Shown here piece after piece: positions 18,065 to 26,920 of a stretch of 64,000 nt of DNA (within the stretch, counting starts at the first letter, position 1; every line of letters starts with the position of its first letter). Source of the stretch: an uncultured Sulfitobacter sp. (lineage in GTDB: Bacteria; Pseudomonadota; Alphaproteobacteria; Rhodobacterales; Rhodobacteraceae); contig NZ_CANMFS010000002.1 in assembly GCF_947497275.1 (NCBI RefSeq), positions 248,001 to 312,000 of the forward strand, read 5' to 3'. The notes below the pieces were generated by a model, which saw nothing but the letters and a program-made list of their open reading frames with translations, searched no databases and was not told the origin of the DNA. Position numbers and translations under genes: made by a program.

Positions 18065-19066
18065 TTAGTGCTTGGCGTTTATTTCCTGCGCCGCGTCGAT
18101 GTTTTCCTGGCCGATGTCACCGACGAACTGCTCCCAGACCGGCTTCATCGCAGCCACCCACTCCTCGCGCTGATCGGGCGTCAGTTCGACAATGCTGGAG
18201 CCTGCGTCGACGATTGCCTGGCGCGCGTCCATGTCGACCTGGCCGACCGCTGCGTTACGCTCGGTGGTGACTTCCTCGACGATGGTCGCAAGTTGGGTGC
18301 GCACGTCTTCAGGCAGACCGTTCCACCAGTCGGTCGAGGTCACGACCATGTAGTCAAGCACGCCGTGGTTGGTTTCGGTCACGCCGTCCTGCACTTCGAA
18401 AAATTTCTGGCCGTAGATGTTGGACCAGGTGTTTTCCTGACCGTCCACAACACCCGTCTGCAGCGCACCGTAGACTTCGGAGAAGGCCATCGGCTGCGGG
18501 CTGACGCCGATCGCTTCCATCTGCGCCTTGATCACTTCGGAGGGTTGCACGCGGAATTTCAGGCCATCGGCATCGGCGGGCGATACCAGCGGCTTGTTTG
18601 CGGACATCTGCTTCATGCCGTTGTGCCAGAAAGCGAGACCGGACAGACCACGACGCTCCATCGAGGATTTCATTGCCATACCCGCTTCGGAGTTCTGGAA
18701 TTCGTCGACGGCTTCGATGTTCTTGAACACGAAGGGCAGATCGAAGATGCGGAAAACCTTGGTGAACTGCTCAAACTTCGACAGCGAAGGCGCCGCCATC
18801 TGGACATCGCCTTGCAGCATCGCCTCAAGCACCTGATCGTCGTTGTACAGGGTGGACTGCGGGAACACTTCCATACAGGCCTTGCCGTTCATTTCTTCGT
18901 TGACGCGCTTTTCCAGCAGCGATGCCGCCAGACCTTTTGGGTGCTTGTCGGTGTTGGTGACGTGGCTGAACTTGATGACAATTTCGCCATCGTCACAGGC
19001 CGCCGCAACGGCACCTGCGGATACGGAAAGGGTCAGGGCCACGGTGGCCGCGGTAATGAATTTCAT
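18065..19066 (-). CDS. dctP: TRAP dicarboxylate-binding periplasmic protein (DctP)
   Basis: Periplasmic solute receptor of 333 residues. A signal peptide is clear (MKFITAATVALTLSVSAGAV, cleavage near AAA). The body has the DctP pattern: IKFSHVTNTDKHPKGLAA at the mature N-terminus, then GLKFRVQPSEVIKAQMEAIG with the Arg that binds the substrate carboxylate, and GVVDGQENTWSNIYGQKF. The start at 19066 follows GGGAGGAGACACC. First gene of dctPQM; two matching palindromes lie 190-235 bases upstream. Confidence 0.94.
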   Translation of the reverse strand: MKFITAATVALTLSVSAGAVAAACDDGEIVIKFSHVTNTDKHPKGLAASLLEKRVNEEMNGKACMEVFPQSTLYNDDQVLEAMLQGDVQMAAPSLSKFEQFTKVFRIFDLPFVFKNIEAVDEFQNSEAGMAMKSSMERRGLSGLAFWHNGMKQMSANKPLVSPADADGLKFRVQPSEVIKAQMEAIGVSPQPMAFSEVYGALQTGVVDGQENTWSNIYGQKFFEVQDGVTETNHGVLDYMVVTSTDWWNGLPEDVRTQLATIVEEVTTERNAAVGQVDMDARQAIVDAGSSIVELTPDQREEWVAAMKPVWEQFVGDIGQENIDAAQEINAKH

Positions 19067-19252
19067 GGTGTCTCCTCCCAGAGTACTTGGTAATGATCGC
19101 CGGCCCATGGCCGTGCTGGTGGCACTATTGGCGGAGTGCCGCCGCCCCGCAAGATATGCTTGCAGTGTACGGACGCTCAGAACATTTTTCATCGTAATCA
19201 GTAATTTGCCCGGCGCGTTGCTCCGTGTTAGCGCAACTAAAGCGCGACGTAC

Positions 19253-19300
19253 GTGCGGGATTTCGCACCGCTCACCCCTGATCTGTGCGGTATTCCGCAC
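19253..19300. promoter_or_regulatory. Tandem palindromes, probable DctD binding sites
   Basis: GTGCGGTATTCCGCAC at 19285-19300 (perfect arms, extendable to TGTGCGG...CCGCACA) and GTGCGGGATTTCGCAC at 19253-19268 (one mismatch). Centres are 32 bases apart, three helical turns, so both face the same side of the DNA. They lie between the dctD stop and dctP, where DctD activators bind in other alphaproteobacteria. No -24/-12 sigma-54 element was seen downstream. Confidence 0.65.
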
Positions 19301-19315
19301 ACCCGGTCCGACGAC

Positions 19316-20545
19316 TCAGCTACGGTAGTCCTCGGGTTTGATCCCGTAGCGCGCACATTTGTCATAGAAGGTCTTGCGCGGTAGCTTGAGCGTCTTTGCC
19401 GCCACCGTCGCCTGCCCGCCCGCCCGGCGCAGGGCGCTCTCGATCAACGATTGCTCGACCTGTGCCAACTGCTCGACCAGGCCAAGTCCCGCGTCCGTAC
19501 GCGGTGCTTCGGCCATTCCCATGACGAACCGCATCGCCTCCGACATCAACGCCCGCGCGTTGCCGGGCCAGTCGCGCGTCATCAGCGCCGCTTCGATCTG
19601 CGGCGTGACGTCCGGGGCGGGCTGTCCGCTTTGCTCGGCGGCCTGCGCGACGTAACGCCGGAACAGCACCGGAATGTCCTCCGGACGCTCCGCCAGCGCG
19701 GGCACGCGCACGGGCATCACCGTGAGCCGGTAATACAGATCGGTGTTGAAACGTCCCGCTTCCATCTCGCGGTTCAGATCGCGGGTGCTGCCCGCGATCA
19801 GCCGCGCTGCTTCCCCGTCTTCCAGTCGCTCTGCCAGCGCCAGTTGTGTCTGGGCGGGCAACATCGTGATCTCGTCAATGAAAAGACTGCCGCGTCCGGC
19901 TTCGGTCAGCGCCTCCGACAGGGCGATCAGATCCATACCGCTGCCCGCGCGCTTGAGGAAGGGCCGCTTCGAGCGGGTGGAACTGAGATGGATGACCTCG
20001 GCAATTTTTGATATTCCGCTGCCTTGCGCACCCGAGATCAGCACCTCGCCTTGGGTCTGCGCGACACGGCGCACGTGGGTGCGCAGATCCGCGGCCTGTT
20101 CGGACACCCCAAAGATCATGCGCGCCGCCGGATCGCCGGTTTCCACCAGTTGCTTCAACTCGCGGTTCTCAAGGACCAGCCTGCGGGTTTTCAACGCCCG
20201 CTCGACCACTGCCAGCAGATCCTTCGCGGCGCAGGGCTTTTCCAGAAAATCGAACGCGCCCTCGCCCATCGCCTTTACCGCCATCGGGATGTCCCCCTCG
20301 CCGGTTAGCAGCACCACCGGCAGGTCGGCGTCGATGCCGCGCACATGGGACAGCAGGTGGAAACCGTCGCGTCCGGGCATCCTAATGTCCGACACGATGA
20401 TGCCGTCGAAGGCGGGTGTGATGTGGTCGGCCGCCACTACGAAGGATCCCGCCGCGATGCAGGTCAGATCGGCCAGTTCGATGGTCTGGGCCAGCGCCTC
20501 GCGCACCGCCGCGTCATCATCCACCAAAAGTACCGTCCGGCTCAT
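19316..20545 (-). CDS. dctD: DctD-type response regulator with degenerate AAA+ domain
   Basis: 409-residue NtrC-family regulator. Receiver 1-120 with phospho-acceptor Asp53 (IVSDIRMPG) and Lys103. The AAA+ domain spans about 145-345, followed by a Fis-type helix-turn-helix (ATVAAKTLKLPRKTFYDKCA). The AAA+ domain is altered. Walker A reads GAQGSGIS (172-179), with Ile where the catalytic Lys should be. The stretch between PFLKRAG and GSLFIDEI is shortened and has no GAFTGA loop, which normally contacts sigma-54. Walker B and the DLYYRL motif remain. Start ATG overlaps the dctB stop by four bases. It probably activates dctPQM without sigma-54 (inference). Confidence 0.88.
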   Translation of the reverse strand: MSRTVLLVDDDAAVREALAQTIELADLTCIAAGSFVVAADHITPAFDGIIVSDIRMPGRDGFHLLSHVRGIDADLPVVLLTGEGDIPMAVKAMGEGAFDFLEKPCAAKDLLAVVERALKTRRLVLENRELKQLVETGDPAARMIFGVSEQAADLRTHVRRVAQTQGEVLISGAQGSGISKIAEVIHLSSTRSKRPFLKRAGSGMDLIALSEALTEAGRGSLFIDEITMLPAQTQLALAERLEDGEAARLIAGSTRDLNREMEAGRFNTDLYYRLTVMPVRVPALAERPEDIPVLFRRYVAQAAEQSGQPAPDVTPQIEAALMTRDWPGNARALMSEAMRFVMGMAEAPRTDAGLGLVEQLAQVEQSLIESALRRAGGQATVAAKTLKLPRKTFYDKCARYGIKPEDYRS

Positions 20546-22290
20546 GCAGCCCGCTCCTCTCGAGCGGACAGCAGCGTCACCGCGAAACACGCGCCGGTGT
20601 CCGTGTTGAGGGCGCGGATCTCACCGCCCACGCTTTGCACGATGGCATAGCTGATCGACAGGCCCAGTCCGATACCCTTTGCCGCGCCGACTTCCTTGGT
20701 CGAGTAGAACGGATCGAAGACCTTGCCAGGATCGGCGACGCCGGTGCCACTGTCGCTGATCTGCACGGTGACCGCATCGCCCTGCGTGATCGAAACCGAT
20801 ACGCGCCGTTCAGGAGCATCCGCTACCGCATCGCAGGCATTGGTCAGCAGGTTGACGAACACCTGGCCCAGCCGCACCTCACCGCCACGCACCCACACCG
20901 GGCCCGCGACCGGTATGTAGTCAAGTGTGATATCGCAGGCTTTGCGTTGCGCCTGCGTCATTTCAAGCGCCGAAGCGAGCACCCTACCGAGATCGACAGG
21001 CATTTGCGGCACCGTTTCCTGTTTCGAAAAGGCGCGCAGGTTCTTGATGATCCGCCCCATGCGGTGGGTCATGTCGGAGATACGATTGAAATTATCGCGC
21101 GCACGCTCGGGGGTGTCCCGGTCCAGAAACAGCACGCCGTTCTCGGCGAACGACTGCACGGCCATCAGCGGCTGGTTCAACTCGTGGCTGATACCTGCAC
21201 TTAACTGTCCCAGCGCGCTCAGTTTGCTTGCCTGCACCAGATCGGCCTGTGCGCGGGCCAGCGCTTCCTGCGCCTGCGTGCGTTCCGCCGCCTCGCGGCG
21301 CAATTCGTTGTTGATGTCGCGCAGCGCCTGCGTGCGGGCCTTTACCCGCGCTTCCAGTTGGGCGTTGGCGCGGGCCAGCGTGCGCCGCCGCTCGGTCGCC
21401 AGAAACAGAAACGCCCCGAACGCAAGGCACAGTGCAGCCACCGCCGCCGATTGGCTCAAGGCGAGTTTGCGCACAGGGGCCACATCCATCAACGCTTCGC
21501 CTGTCATGCCGATGACCGGCAACTCTTGCGTCAGGTGCAGCGCCTCGTCGGGCAGGTACGGCCCCCAGCCGAGTTGCCAGATCTCGTGCGGCCCTGTCAG
21601 GCGGACCGAGAACCGCAGGCTTTCCCCGCGCGGCCGCAGCAGTCCGGCACTGCCACTCTCCGGGCGTTGCCAAAAGATGAGTTCCGAGCGGTTGGAGACC
21701 TGTACCCGACCGCCGCCGTCGGTGAAGAACACCGGGGGCGTGTCGCCGCGCCAGGCGTAGTCGACGCTGCTCAGATCGGTGGAGACCACGAGCGCACCCT
21801 GCACCTGGCCCTGATCGTCGAACACGGGTGCGGCGTAGAAGTAGCTGCGCGCGCCCTGGCCGCCGCCGGGGCCGTATCCGCGCCCCAAAGCGCCGTACAA
21901 GGCGCGGCGTACAAAGGGCTGCGCATCCGTGCTGCCTGCACCATCGACAGCGGCAAGTACCTTGCCATCCGGTCCCATAACCATCACATCCAGCGCCGAG
22001 GCCCGGTCCGCCACCGATACAAGCAACGCACGGTCTGCGGGGCTTTCATCTCCGCGCGCGAGGATCCGCGCGACCTGCGGATGACCGGCCATGACCACGG
22101 CTAGATCGCGGTAGCGTTGCAGCTGTCCGACCAGTCTGTCGCTGGCCAGCGCCAGATCGGCCTGTCCCCGCGCCGACAGCTGCGCCAACCCGTGCAGCGT
22201 CGCGTAGCGCCACACCCCCTGCGCGAGCACGACCACGCAGACCACGAAAATGCCGATGATCAGGCCACGCCTGAAAAAACCCGTCTCCAT
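20542..22290 (-). CDS. dctB: Sensor histidine kinase DctB
   Basis: Membrane sensor of 582 residues. N-terminal helix about 9-27 (LIIGIFVVCVVVLAQGVWRY), periplasmic double-PAS sensor about 28-280 with the YFYAAPVFDDQGQVQGALVV ligand-pocket segment, a second helix about 287-305, a coiled coil about 310-355, then HisKA with the phospho-His in LSAGISHELNQPLMAVQSFA and the ATPase domain (NLLTNACDAV, ISDSGTGV, GIGLGLSISYAIV). Expected to sense C4-dicarboxylates and phosphorylate DctD. Divergent from the P450 gene, 60 bases away. Confidence 0.93.
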   Translation of the reverse strand: METGFFRRGLIIGIFVVCVVVLAQGVWRYATLHGLAQLSARGQADLALASDRLVGQLQRYRDLAVVMAGHPQVARILARGDESPADRALLVSVADRASALDVMVMGPDGKVLAAVDGAGSTDAQPFVRRALYGALGRGYGPGGGQGARSYFYAAPVFDDQGQVQGALVVSTDLSSVDYAWRGDTPPVFFTDGGGRVQVSNRSELIFWQRPESGSAGLLRPRGESLRFSVRLTGPHEIWQLGWGPYLPDEALHLTQELPVIGMTGEALMDVAPVRKLALSQSAAVAALCLAFGAFLFLATERRRTLARANAQLEARVKARTQALRDINNELRREAAERTQAQEALARAQADLVQASKLSALGQLSAGISHELNQPLMAVQSFAENGVLFLDRDTPERARDNFNRISDMTHRMGRIIKNLRAFSKQETVPQMPVDLGRVLASALEMTQAQRKACDITLDYIPVAGPVWVRGGEVRLGQVFVNLLTNACDAVADAPERRVSVSITQGDAVTVQISDSGTGVADPGKVFDPFYSTKEVGAAKGIGLGLSISYAIVQSVGGEIRALNTDTGACFAVTLLSAREERAA

Positions 22291-22350
22291 ACAGACAATT
22301 TACGCAAGCCCGGTTGCATTGACCAGCGCAACGGCGTTTGCATCGCGCGT

Positions 22351-23532
22351 ATGAAACATCTCGCGCAATCACCCCTCGATCCCGACTTTATCCAGAACCC
22401 ATACGCCTTCTATGACCGCGCGCGCGCCGCAGGGCCAGTGGTGTTCTGGGAAGACTACGACATGGCCGCCGCCTTTGACGCGGCCACGGTGCAGGCGGTG
22501 CTGCGCGATCGCAGGTTCGGTCGTGAAGTACCCGCCGATCAGCGCCGGCCCGTGCCCGCGCATCTCGCCCCGTTCGATGCGGTCGAGCGTCATTCGATGC
22601 TGGATCTCGAACCGCCGCGCCACACCCGTTTGCGCGGACTTGTGTTGCGCGCCTTTACATCGCGGCGGATCGCGTCACTGGCCCCCGATATCCACGCGGT
22701 AAGTAATACGTTGCTGGCGTCGCTGCCCGATGCGCCTTTCGATCTGATCCCCGCCTTTTGCACCGGTCTGCCGGTGCGCATCATCGCGCGACTGCTCGGC
22801 GTGCCCGAAAACATGGCCCCCGAACTCTTGCGCTGGTCCTCGGCGATGGTCGCGATGTACCAGGCAAACCGCAGCCGCGCGACCGAAGATGCCGCAGCAC
22901 AGGCCGCGAGCGAATTCGGGGATTTTCTGCGCGGATATATCGACGAACGCCGCAGCCGTCCCGCCGATGACCTGATCACCCATCTGATTGCCGCAGAGGA
23001 AGATGGCGCGCGGCTGAGCACGGATGAATTGATCGGTACCTGTGTCCTTTTGCTGAACGCGGGCCACGAAGCGACGGTGCACGCGCTTGGCAACAGCGTG
23101 TTCTGTCTGCTGTCACACGGCACGCCCCCTGAGGCGCTGGCCCCCGACCGCATCGCCGCGACCTGTGAAGAGTTGTTGCGCTTCACCCCGCCGCTGCATC
23201 TGTTCGACCGCTACGCCTACGAAGACGTCGATTTGAACGGTGTCACCTTGCGCAGGGGGGACCGCATTGCCCTTGTGCTCGGAGCCGCCTGCCGGGATCC
23301 GGCCCTTTACGAGGCCGCGCATCTGTTCCGGCCCGACCGGCCCGCCAAACCGCACGCGGCCTTCGGCGGCGGCATGCATTTTTGCGTCGGCGCGCCGCTG
23401 GCACGGATGGAAATGCAGATCGCTCTGCCCGCGCTGTTCGCACATCTGCCGGACATGCGCCTGGCCGAGGTGCCGCACTTTGCCGACAGCTATCACTTCC
23501 ACAAGCTCGACCGGCTGATGATCGCGCCCTAA
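22351..23532 (+). CDS. Cytochrome P450
   Basis: Soluble bacterial P450 of 393 residues. I-helix oxygen-activation motif AGHEAT at 237-242, ExxR as EELLR at 273-277, and the haem loop FGGGMHFCVGAPLARME with Cys345 as axial ligand. The start at 22351 (MKHLAQSPLDPDF) is chosen because homologues begin at this point; the longer upstream frame overlaps dctB. The substrate is unknown. No dedicated ferredoxin gene is next to it, though a ferredoxin-NADP reductase gene lies 0.7 kb downstream. The stop overlaps the stop of the convergent Lrp gene. Confidence 0.92.
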   Translation: MKHLAQSPLDPDFIQNPYAFYDRARAAGPVVFWEDYDMAAAFDAATVQAVLRDRRFGREVPADQRRPVPAHLAPFDAVERHSMLDLEPPRHTRLRGLVLRAFTSRRIASLAPDIHAVSNTLLASLPDAPFDLIPAFCTGLPVRIIARLLGVPENMAPELLRWSSAMVAMYQANRSRATEDAAAQAASEFGDFLRGYIDERRSRPADDLITHLIAAEEDGARLSTDELIGTCVLLLNAGHEATVHALGNSVFCLLSHGTPPEALAPDRIAATCEELLRFTPPLHLFDRYAYEDVDLNGVTLRRGDRIALVLGAACRDPALYEAAHLFRPDRPAKPHAAFGGGMHFCVGAPLARMEMQIALPALFAHLPDMRLAEVPHFADSYHFHKLDRLMIAP

Positions 23533-23990
23533 AGCGGCAGCATGGTCGTCGATTTAATCTCCTCCATTGACAACAACGCCGTGACGTTGTGCACGCGCAC
23601 CTCGCCGATGAGTGCCTGATAGAAGCGGTCGTAGGCACGGGCGTTCTCGACGCGCACCTTGAGGATATAATCGATATCGCCCGCCAGCCGGTGCGCTTCT
23701 TGCACCTCGTCGCGGGCCTGTAGTGCGCGCAGGAATCTGGCCTGCCAGTCGGCATCGTGCTCGGATGTGCGGATCAGGACAAAAAAGCACGCCTCGAACC
23801 CGAGCTTTTCCGCGTCGAGCACGACCGTCTGCTGACCGATGACACCCGCCTCGCGCAGTTTGCGGATGCGGTTCCACACCGGTGTCTTGGACGAGCCGAC
23901 CTCGCGGGCGATGTCGTCGAGCGACTGGCTTGCGTCGCGCTGCAACTGCGCCAGTATCTTCCGGTCTATGTCGTCAAGCCGCAGACCCAT
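23529..23990 (-). CDS. Lrp/AsnC-family transcriptional regulator
   Basis: 153 residues. N-terminal winged helix (LDDIDRKILAQLQRDASQSL, then REVGSSKTPVWNRIRKLREA) and C-terminal RAM ligand-binding domain (AHRLAGDIDYILKVRVENAR). Start at 23990 follows AAGGAGAACGGCC. Divergent from fpr across a 208-base gap holding the palindrome TTTGCGCAAA; self-regulation is likely. Members usually respond to an amino acid. Confidence 0.93.
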   Translation of the reverse strand: MGLRLDDIDRKILAQLQRDASQSLDDIAREVGSSKTPVWNRIRKLREAGVIGQQTVVLDAEKLGFEACFFVLIRTSEHDADWQARFLRALQARDEVQEAHRLAGDIDYILKVRVENARAYDRFYQALIGEVRVHNVTALLSMEEIKSTTMLPL

Positions 23991-24029
23991 GGCCGTTCTC
24001 CTTACTGCGGGCAGTCCATCGATGCATTC

Positions 24030-24039
24030 TTTGCGCAAA
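24030..24039. promoter_or_regulatory. Palindrome upstream of the Lrp-type gene, possible operator
   Basis: TTTGCGCAAA, a perfect 10-base palindrome 40 bases upstream of the Lrp-family start codon; similar sequences serve as Lrp/AsnC-type operators. A single site, so modest evidence. Confidence 0.3.
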
Positions 24040-24198
24040 TAGTACAGGACGGTAGCGCACAAAGGTACGTTATCCCGAATCGGGTGGTCAGGAACAGATA
24101 TCCTTCCAACACGGCAAACGCGACCGTCCGTGCGTTGCGCGCAGCGCCTCTATTCATTACACAAGCAGCGCGGGGCGCGATCGCCGCGCGCAGAAATC

Positions 24199-25047
24199 AT
24201 GACCGAGCGTTCTTCCGTGAATACACAAACCGCCAAAGCCGTTCCCACCCTGCCCGACGCCCAGACCGTCACTTCTGTCCAGCACTGGACCGATCGGTTG
24301 TTTTCATTTCGCGTGACGCGGCCCCCATCGCTGCGGTTCCGATCGGGGGAATTCGTGATGATCGGGCTGATGGGGGATCCGCACCCGGAGACCGGCAAGC
24401 AAAAGCCGCTGCTGCGCGCCTATTCCATCGCATCGCCCGCGTGGGACGACGAGCTTGAGTTCTACTCGATCAAGGTTCAGGACGGTCCGCTCACCTCGAA
24501 GTTGCAGCATATCGCTCCGGGAGACGAGATCATCCTGCGGCCCAAGCCGGTGGGCACGTTGGTGCACGACGCGCTGCTGCCGGGCAAGCGGATCTGGTTT
24601 TTCGCCACCGGCACCGGCTTTGCGCCCTTCGCGTCCCTGCTGCGCGATCCGGAAACCTACGAGAAATTCGATGAGGTCATCGTCACCCATACCTGCCGGG
24701 ATGTGGCCGAGCTTGAATACTCCCGCAGATTGATCGAAGACCTGCGCACCGACGAGATGATGCAGGAGCTGATCGGCGCGGACCATCTGGCCAAGCTGCG
24801 CTATTATCCCACCACGACCCGCGAGCAGAGCCCGAAGATGGGACGCATCACGACGCTGCTTGAGAACGGCACCGTCTTTCGGGATCTCGGCATCGACGGC
24901 ATGTCCGTCGAAACGGACCGGGCGATGGTCTGTGGATCCCTGGGTCTGAACACCGACATCAAGGCGATCCTCGAAGGCTTCGGCCTCGAGGAAGGTGCCA
25001 ATTCCGACCCGAAGCATTACGTCGTGGAAAAGGCATTCGTCGGATAA
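24199..25047 (+). CDS. fpr: Ferredoxin-NADP+ reductase
   Basis: FAD enzyme of 282 residues passing electrons between NADPH and ferredoxin or flavodoxin. FAD-binding RAYSIASPAWDDELEFYSIK, the LTSKLQHIAPGD loop, NADP-binding FFATGTGFAPFASLLRD and MVCGSLGLNTDIKAILEGFG are visible, and the C-terminus VEKAFVG is the usual Fpr ending. The start at 24199 (MTERSS) is ATG; an upstream GTG 23 codons earlier lacks support. It could serve the nearby P450 or redox stress responses (inference). Confidence 0.93.
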   Translation: MTERSSVNTQTAKAVPTLPDAQTVTSVQHWTDRLFSFRVTRPPSLRFRSGEFVMIGLMGDPHPETGKQKPLLRAYSIASPAWDDELEFYSIKVQDGPLTSKLQHIAPGDEIILRPKPVGTLVHDALLPGKRIWFFATGTGFAPFASLLRDPETYEKFDEVIVTHTCRDVAELEYSRRLIEDLRTDEMMQELIGADHLAKLRYYPTTTREQSPKMGRITTLLENGTVFRDLGIDGMSVETDRAMVCGSLGLNTDIKAILEGFGLEEGANSDPKHYVVEKAFVG

Positions 25048-25069
25048 TACCCCAACCATGGATTACATG

Positions 25070-25105
25070 AAAAAGCCCCGCTTCCTGAAAGGGAAGCGGG
25101 GCTTT
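25070..25105. terminator. Bidirectional terminator between fpr and the repeat protein
   Basis: GCCCCGCTTCC / GGAAGCGGGGC, an 11-bp perfect stem flanked by A-run and T-run, between two converging genes. Confidence 0.9.
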
Positions 25106-25129
25106 CGCGTTGGCACAGAACCGGACGGG

Positions 25130-26143
25130 TTACTGGGCGCTCAGCGCCTCGCGCAGGTTCTCAAGTGCCGGGCGCAGCAATTCAGGGCTGTCCTGCGCGG
25201 CGGTGATCGCCTGCTCCAGCGCCGCCTTGCGGATCGTGCTAAGATCTGAATTCTCGATCATCTCGACAGCCTTCTGCAGATCGAAGTTTTCGACTGTCAG
25301 GGCTTCGGCTGCCATCGGGTCGCCAGCGTTTGCGGCGTCGTCAACCGCCTGCTCGGTGGCATCCCCTGCGTCCGTGGCGGCTTCATCGGTGGCTTGCGCC
25401 GCGTCAGTGGCCGCTTCTTCCGTTGCGTCCGCCGCTTCGGTCGCCGCTTCTTCGGTCGCCTGGGCGGCCTCCTCGGCGGTTTCGTCGGCTAGGTTTGCCG
25501 CGTCGGTCGCTGCCTCTTCGGTCGCTTGTGCAGCATCAGTCGCCGTTTCCTCGGCAGCCTCTGCGGCGTCGGTCGCTGCCTCTTCGGTCGCCTGCGCCGC
25601 GTCACTCGCCGTCGCCTCGGCGGCATCGGTCGCTTCGCTTGCGGTTTCAGCCGCGTCTTCTGCCGCGTTCTCGACAGCCGTCGCCGCGTCGTCAGCGGTC
25701 TGAGCCGTCGCGTCCGCCGCCTCTTCCGTTGCAGTCACAACGTCTGTCGTTGTCTCGGATGCGGTGTCCTCAACGGCATCGGCGGCGTTCTCGGTCGCGG
25801 TGACCAAGTCATCTGCCGTTTCCTCGGCCGCGTCTGTGGCGTCCACACCGGCCTGCTCTGTCATGTCAACCGTGGTGTCGGTCTCATCGGCGGCGTCCTC
25901 AGCAAGGCTCTCGCCTGCGGCAATCGCTTCATCCGTGGTCTCGGCGATGGCGTCTGCCGCTTCCTCAGCGGCCTGCGCTGCAGCATCAACCGCCTGTTCC
26001 GCAATCTCTGCCGTCGCTTCCGCAGCTGTCGTCGCTGTTTCGGAGACATCGGTTGCAATCTCCTCAACACTACGTCCGGAATACAGAAGATATCCACCGA
26101 ATGCGACGATCGCCGCGACGACGATCCAAACAAGATTTTTCAT
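25130..26143 (-). CDS. Membrane-anchored Ala/Glu/Asp-rich 11-residue repeat protein
   Basis: 337 residues. One N-terminal transmembrane anchor (about 3-21, NLVWIVVAAIVAFGGYLLYS) with a short cytoplasmic start, then about 250 residues almost entirely of Ala, Thr, Glu and Asp. Residues 179-266 are eight uninterrupted 11-residue repeats of the type ATDAAQATEEA; looser copies fill 30-178. A C-terminal module (about 278-337, ENFDLQKAVEMIENSDLSTI and AALEQAITAAQDSPELLRPA) is a normal helical sequence. Hendecad repeats form long helices as in LEA proteins, but here the charge is strongly negative. A periplasmic spacer or protectant role is plausible but unproven. There is no Cys and the only Trp is in the anchor. 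Confidence 0.75.
   Translation of the reverse strand: MKNLVWIVVAAIVAFGGYLLYSGRSVEEIATDVSETATTAAEATAEIAEQAVDAAAQAAEEAADAIAETTDEAIAAGESLAEDAADETDTTVDMTEQAGVDATDAAEETADDLVTATENAADAVEDTASETTTDVVTATEEAADATAQTADDAATAVENAAEDAAETASEATDAAEATASDAAQATEEAATDAAEAAEETATDAAQATEEAATDAANLADETAEEAAQATEEAATEAADATEEAATDAAQATDEAATDAGDATEQAVDDAANAGDPMAAEALTVENFDLQKAVEMIENSDLSTIRKAALEQAITAAQDSPELLRPALENLREALSAQ
25346..25609 (-). repeat. Eight tandem 33-bp coding repeats
   Basis: In-frame repeats encoding 11 residues each within the Ala-rich protein, units such as ATDAAQATEEA, ATDAANLADET and AEEAAQATEEA. Copies differ at several bases, so the array is old rather than newly expanded, but length variation between strains would be expected. 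Confidence 0.85.
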
Positions 26144-26346
26144 ATTTTATTCCCCTTTGTGTAAATGGGCGACGACAAAACTGCCGAACGGACCATCACT
26201 GGGGCTGAAATGCGCAAGTGAGCGCCCTTGTTCAAGGGGAAAACGCGCAAAACCAGCCCCCGCTCGCATGATTTTCGCCTTGAAGGAAAGCCATCGGGTG
26301 TCTATTTTGTCAACTCGTATGAGACAACAATCAAAGGACGACCATC

Positions 26347-26895
26347 ATCGCTCGCAGACCCCATAACGCGCCGCCCCAACGAGACACCGGCCCGCGCGTC
26401 AATGACAGCATCCGTTCTCCTGAAATTCGCCTGATCGGCGCTGACGGTGAGAATGTCGGCGTCGTCAGCCCCGCACGCGCCATGGAAATGGCCGAAGAGG
26501 CCGGGCTTGATCTGGTAGAGATTTCACCAAACGCCAATCCGCCCGTGTGCAAAATCATGGATTTCGGCAAGTTCAAGTACGAGACGCAAAAGCGTGAGGC
26601 CGAAGCGCGCAAAAAGCAGAAGATCATCGAGATCAAAGAGGTCAAGTTCCGTCCGAATACCGACACGAACGATTACGACGTCAAGATGCGCAACGTCTTC
26701 AAGTTTCTGGAAAACGGCGACAAGGTGAAGGTCACGCTCCGGTTCCGGGGACGCGAGATGGCGCACCAGAACCTCGGTCGTGAATTGCTGGAACGGGTCG
26801 CGGAAGATACCAGGGAATACGGAAAGATCGAGAACTTTCCAAAGATGGAGGGCCGCCAGATGGTAATGCTGATCGGCCCCTTGCCCAGCAAGTAA
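26347..26895 (+). CDS. infC: Translation initiation factor IF-3 with non-AUG start
   Basis: IF-3 checks start codons on the 30S subunit. The sequence upstream of the first ATG (26482) is clearly IF-3: [20 protein letters not shown], then [20 protein letters not shown]. The only stop-free room upstream reaches 26322, and no ATG, GTG or TTG lies there. AAAGGA at 26333-26338 precedes two ATC codons (26344, 26347); ATC at 26347 gives (M)[11 protein letters not shown], the expected N-terminus, 182 residues. The C-terminal domain is complete ([37 protein letters not shown]). A rare start codon allows IF-3 to limit its own synthesis, as for AUU in E. coli. Confidence 0.9.
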   Translation: MARRPHNAPPQRDTGPRVNDSIRSPEIRLIGADGENVGVVSPARAMEMAEEAGLDLVEISPNANPPVCKIMDFGKFKYETQKREAEARKKQKIIEIKEVKFRPNTDTNDYDVKMRNVFKFLENGDKVKVTLRFRGREMAHQNLGRELLERVAEDTREYGKIENFPKMEGRQMVMLIGPLPSK

Positions 26896-26920
26896 TCAGC
26901 GGCATTTGCAGAGCTGGATG

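Noticed and set aside
17180-19093. 637-codon plus-strand frame across dctP and dctQ
   Set aside because: Antisense shadow; it crosses two well-supported genes and contains no recognisable domain.
25346-25609. Possible CRISPR-like or minisatellite array
   Set aside because: The 33-base periodicity is in frame and encodes 11-residue units; there are no spacers and copies diverge at many bases.
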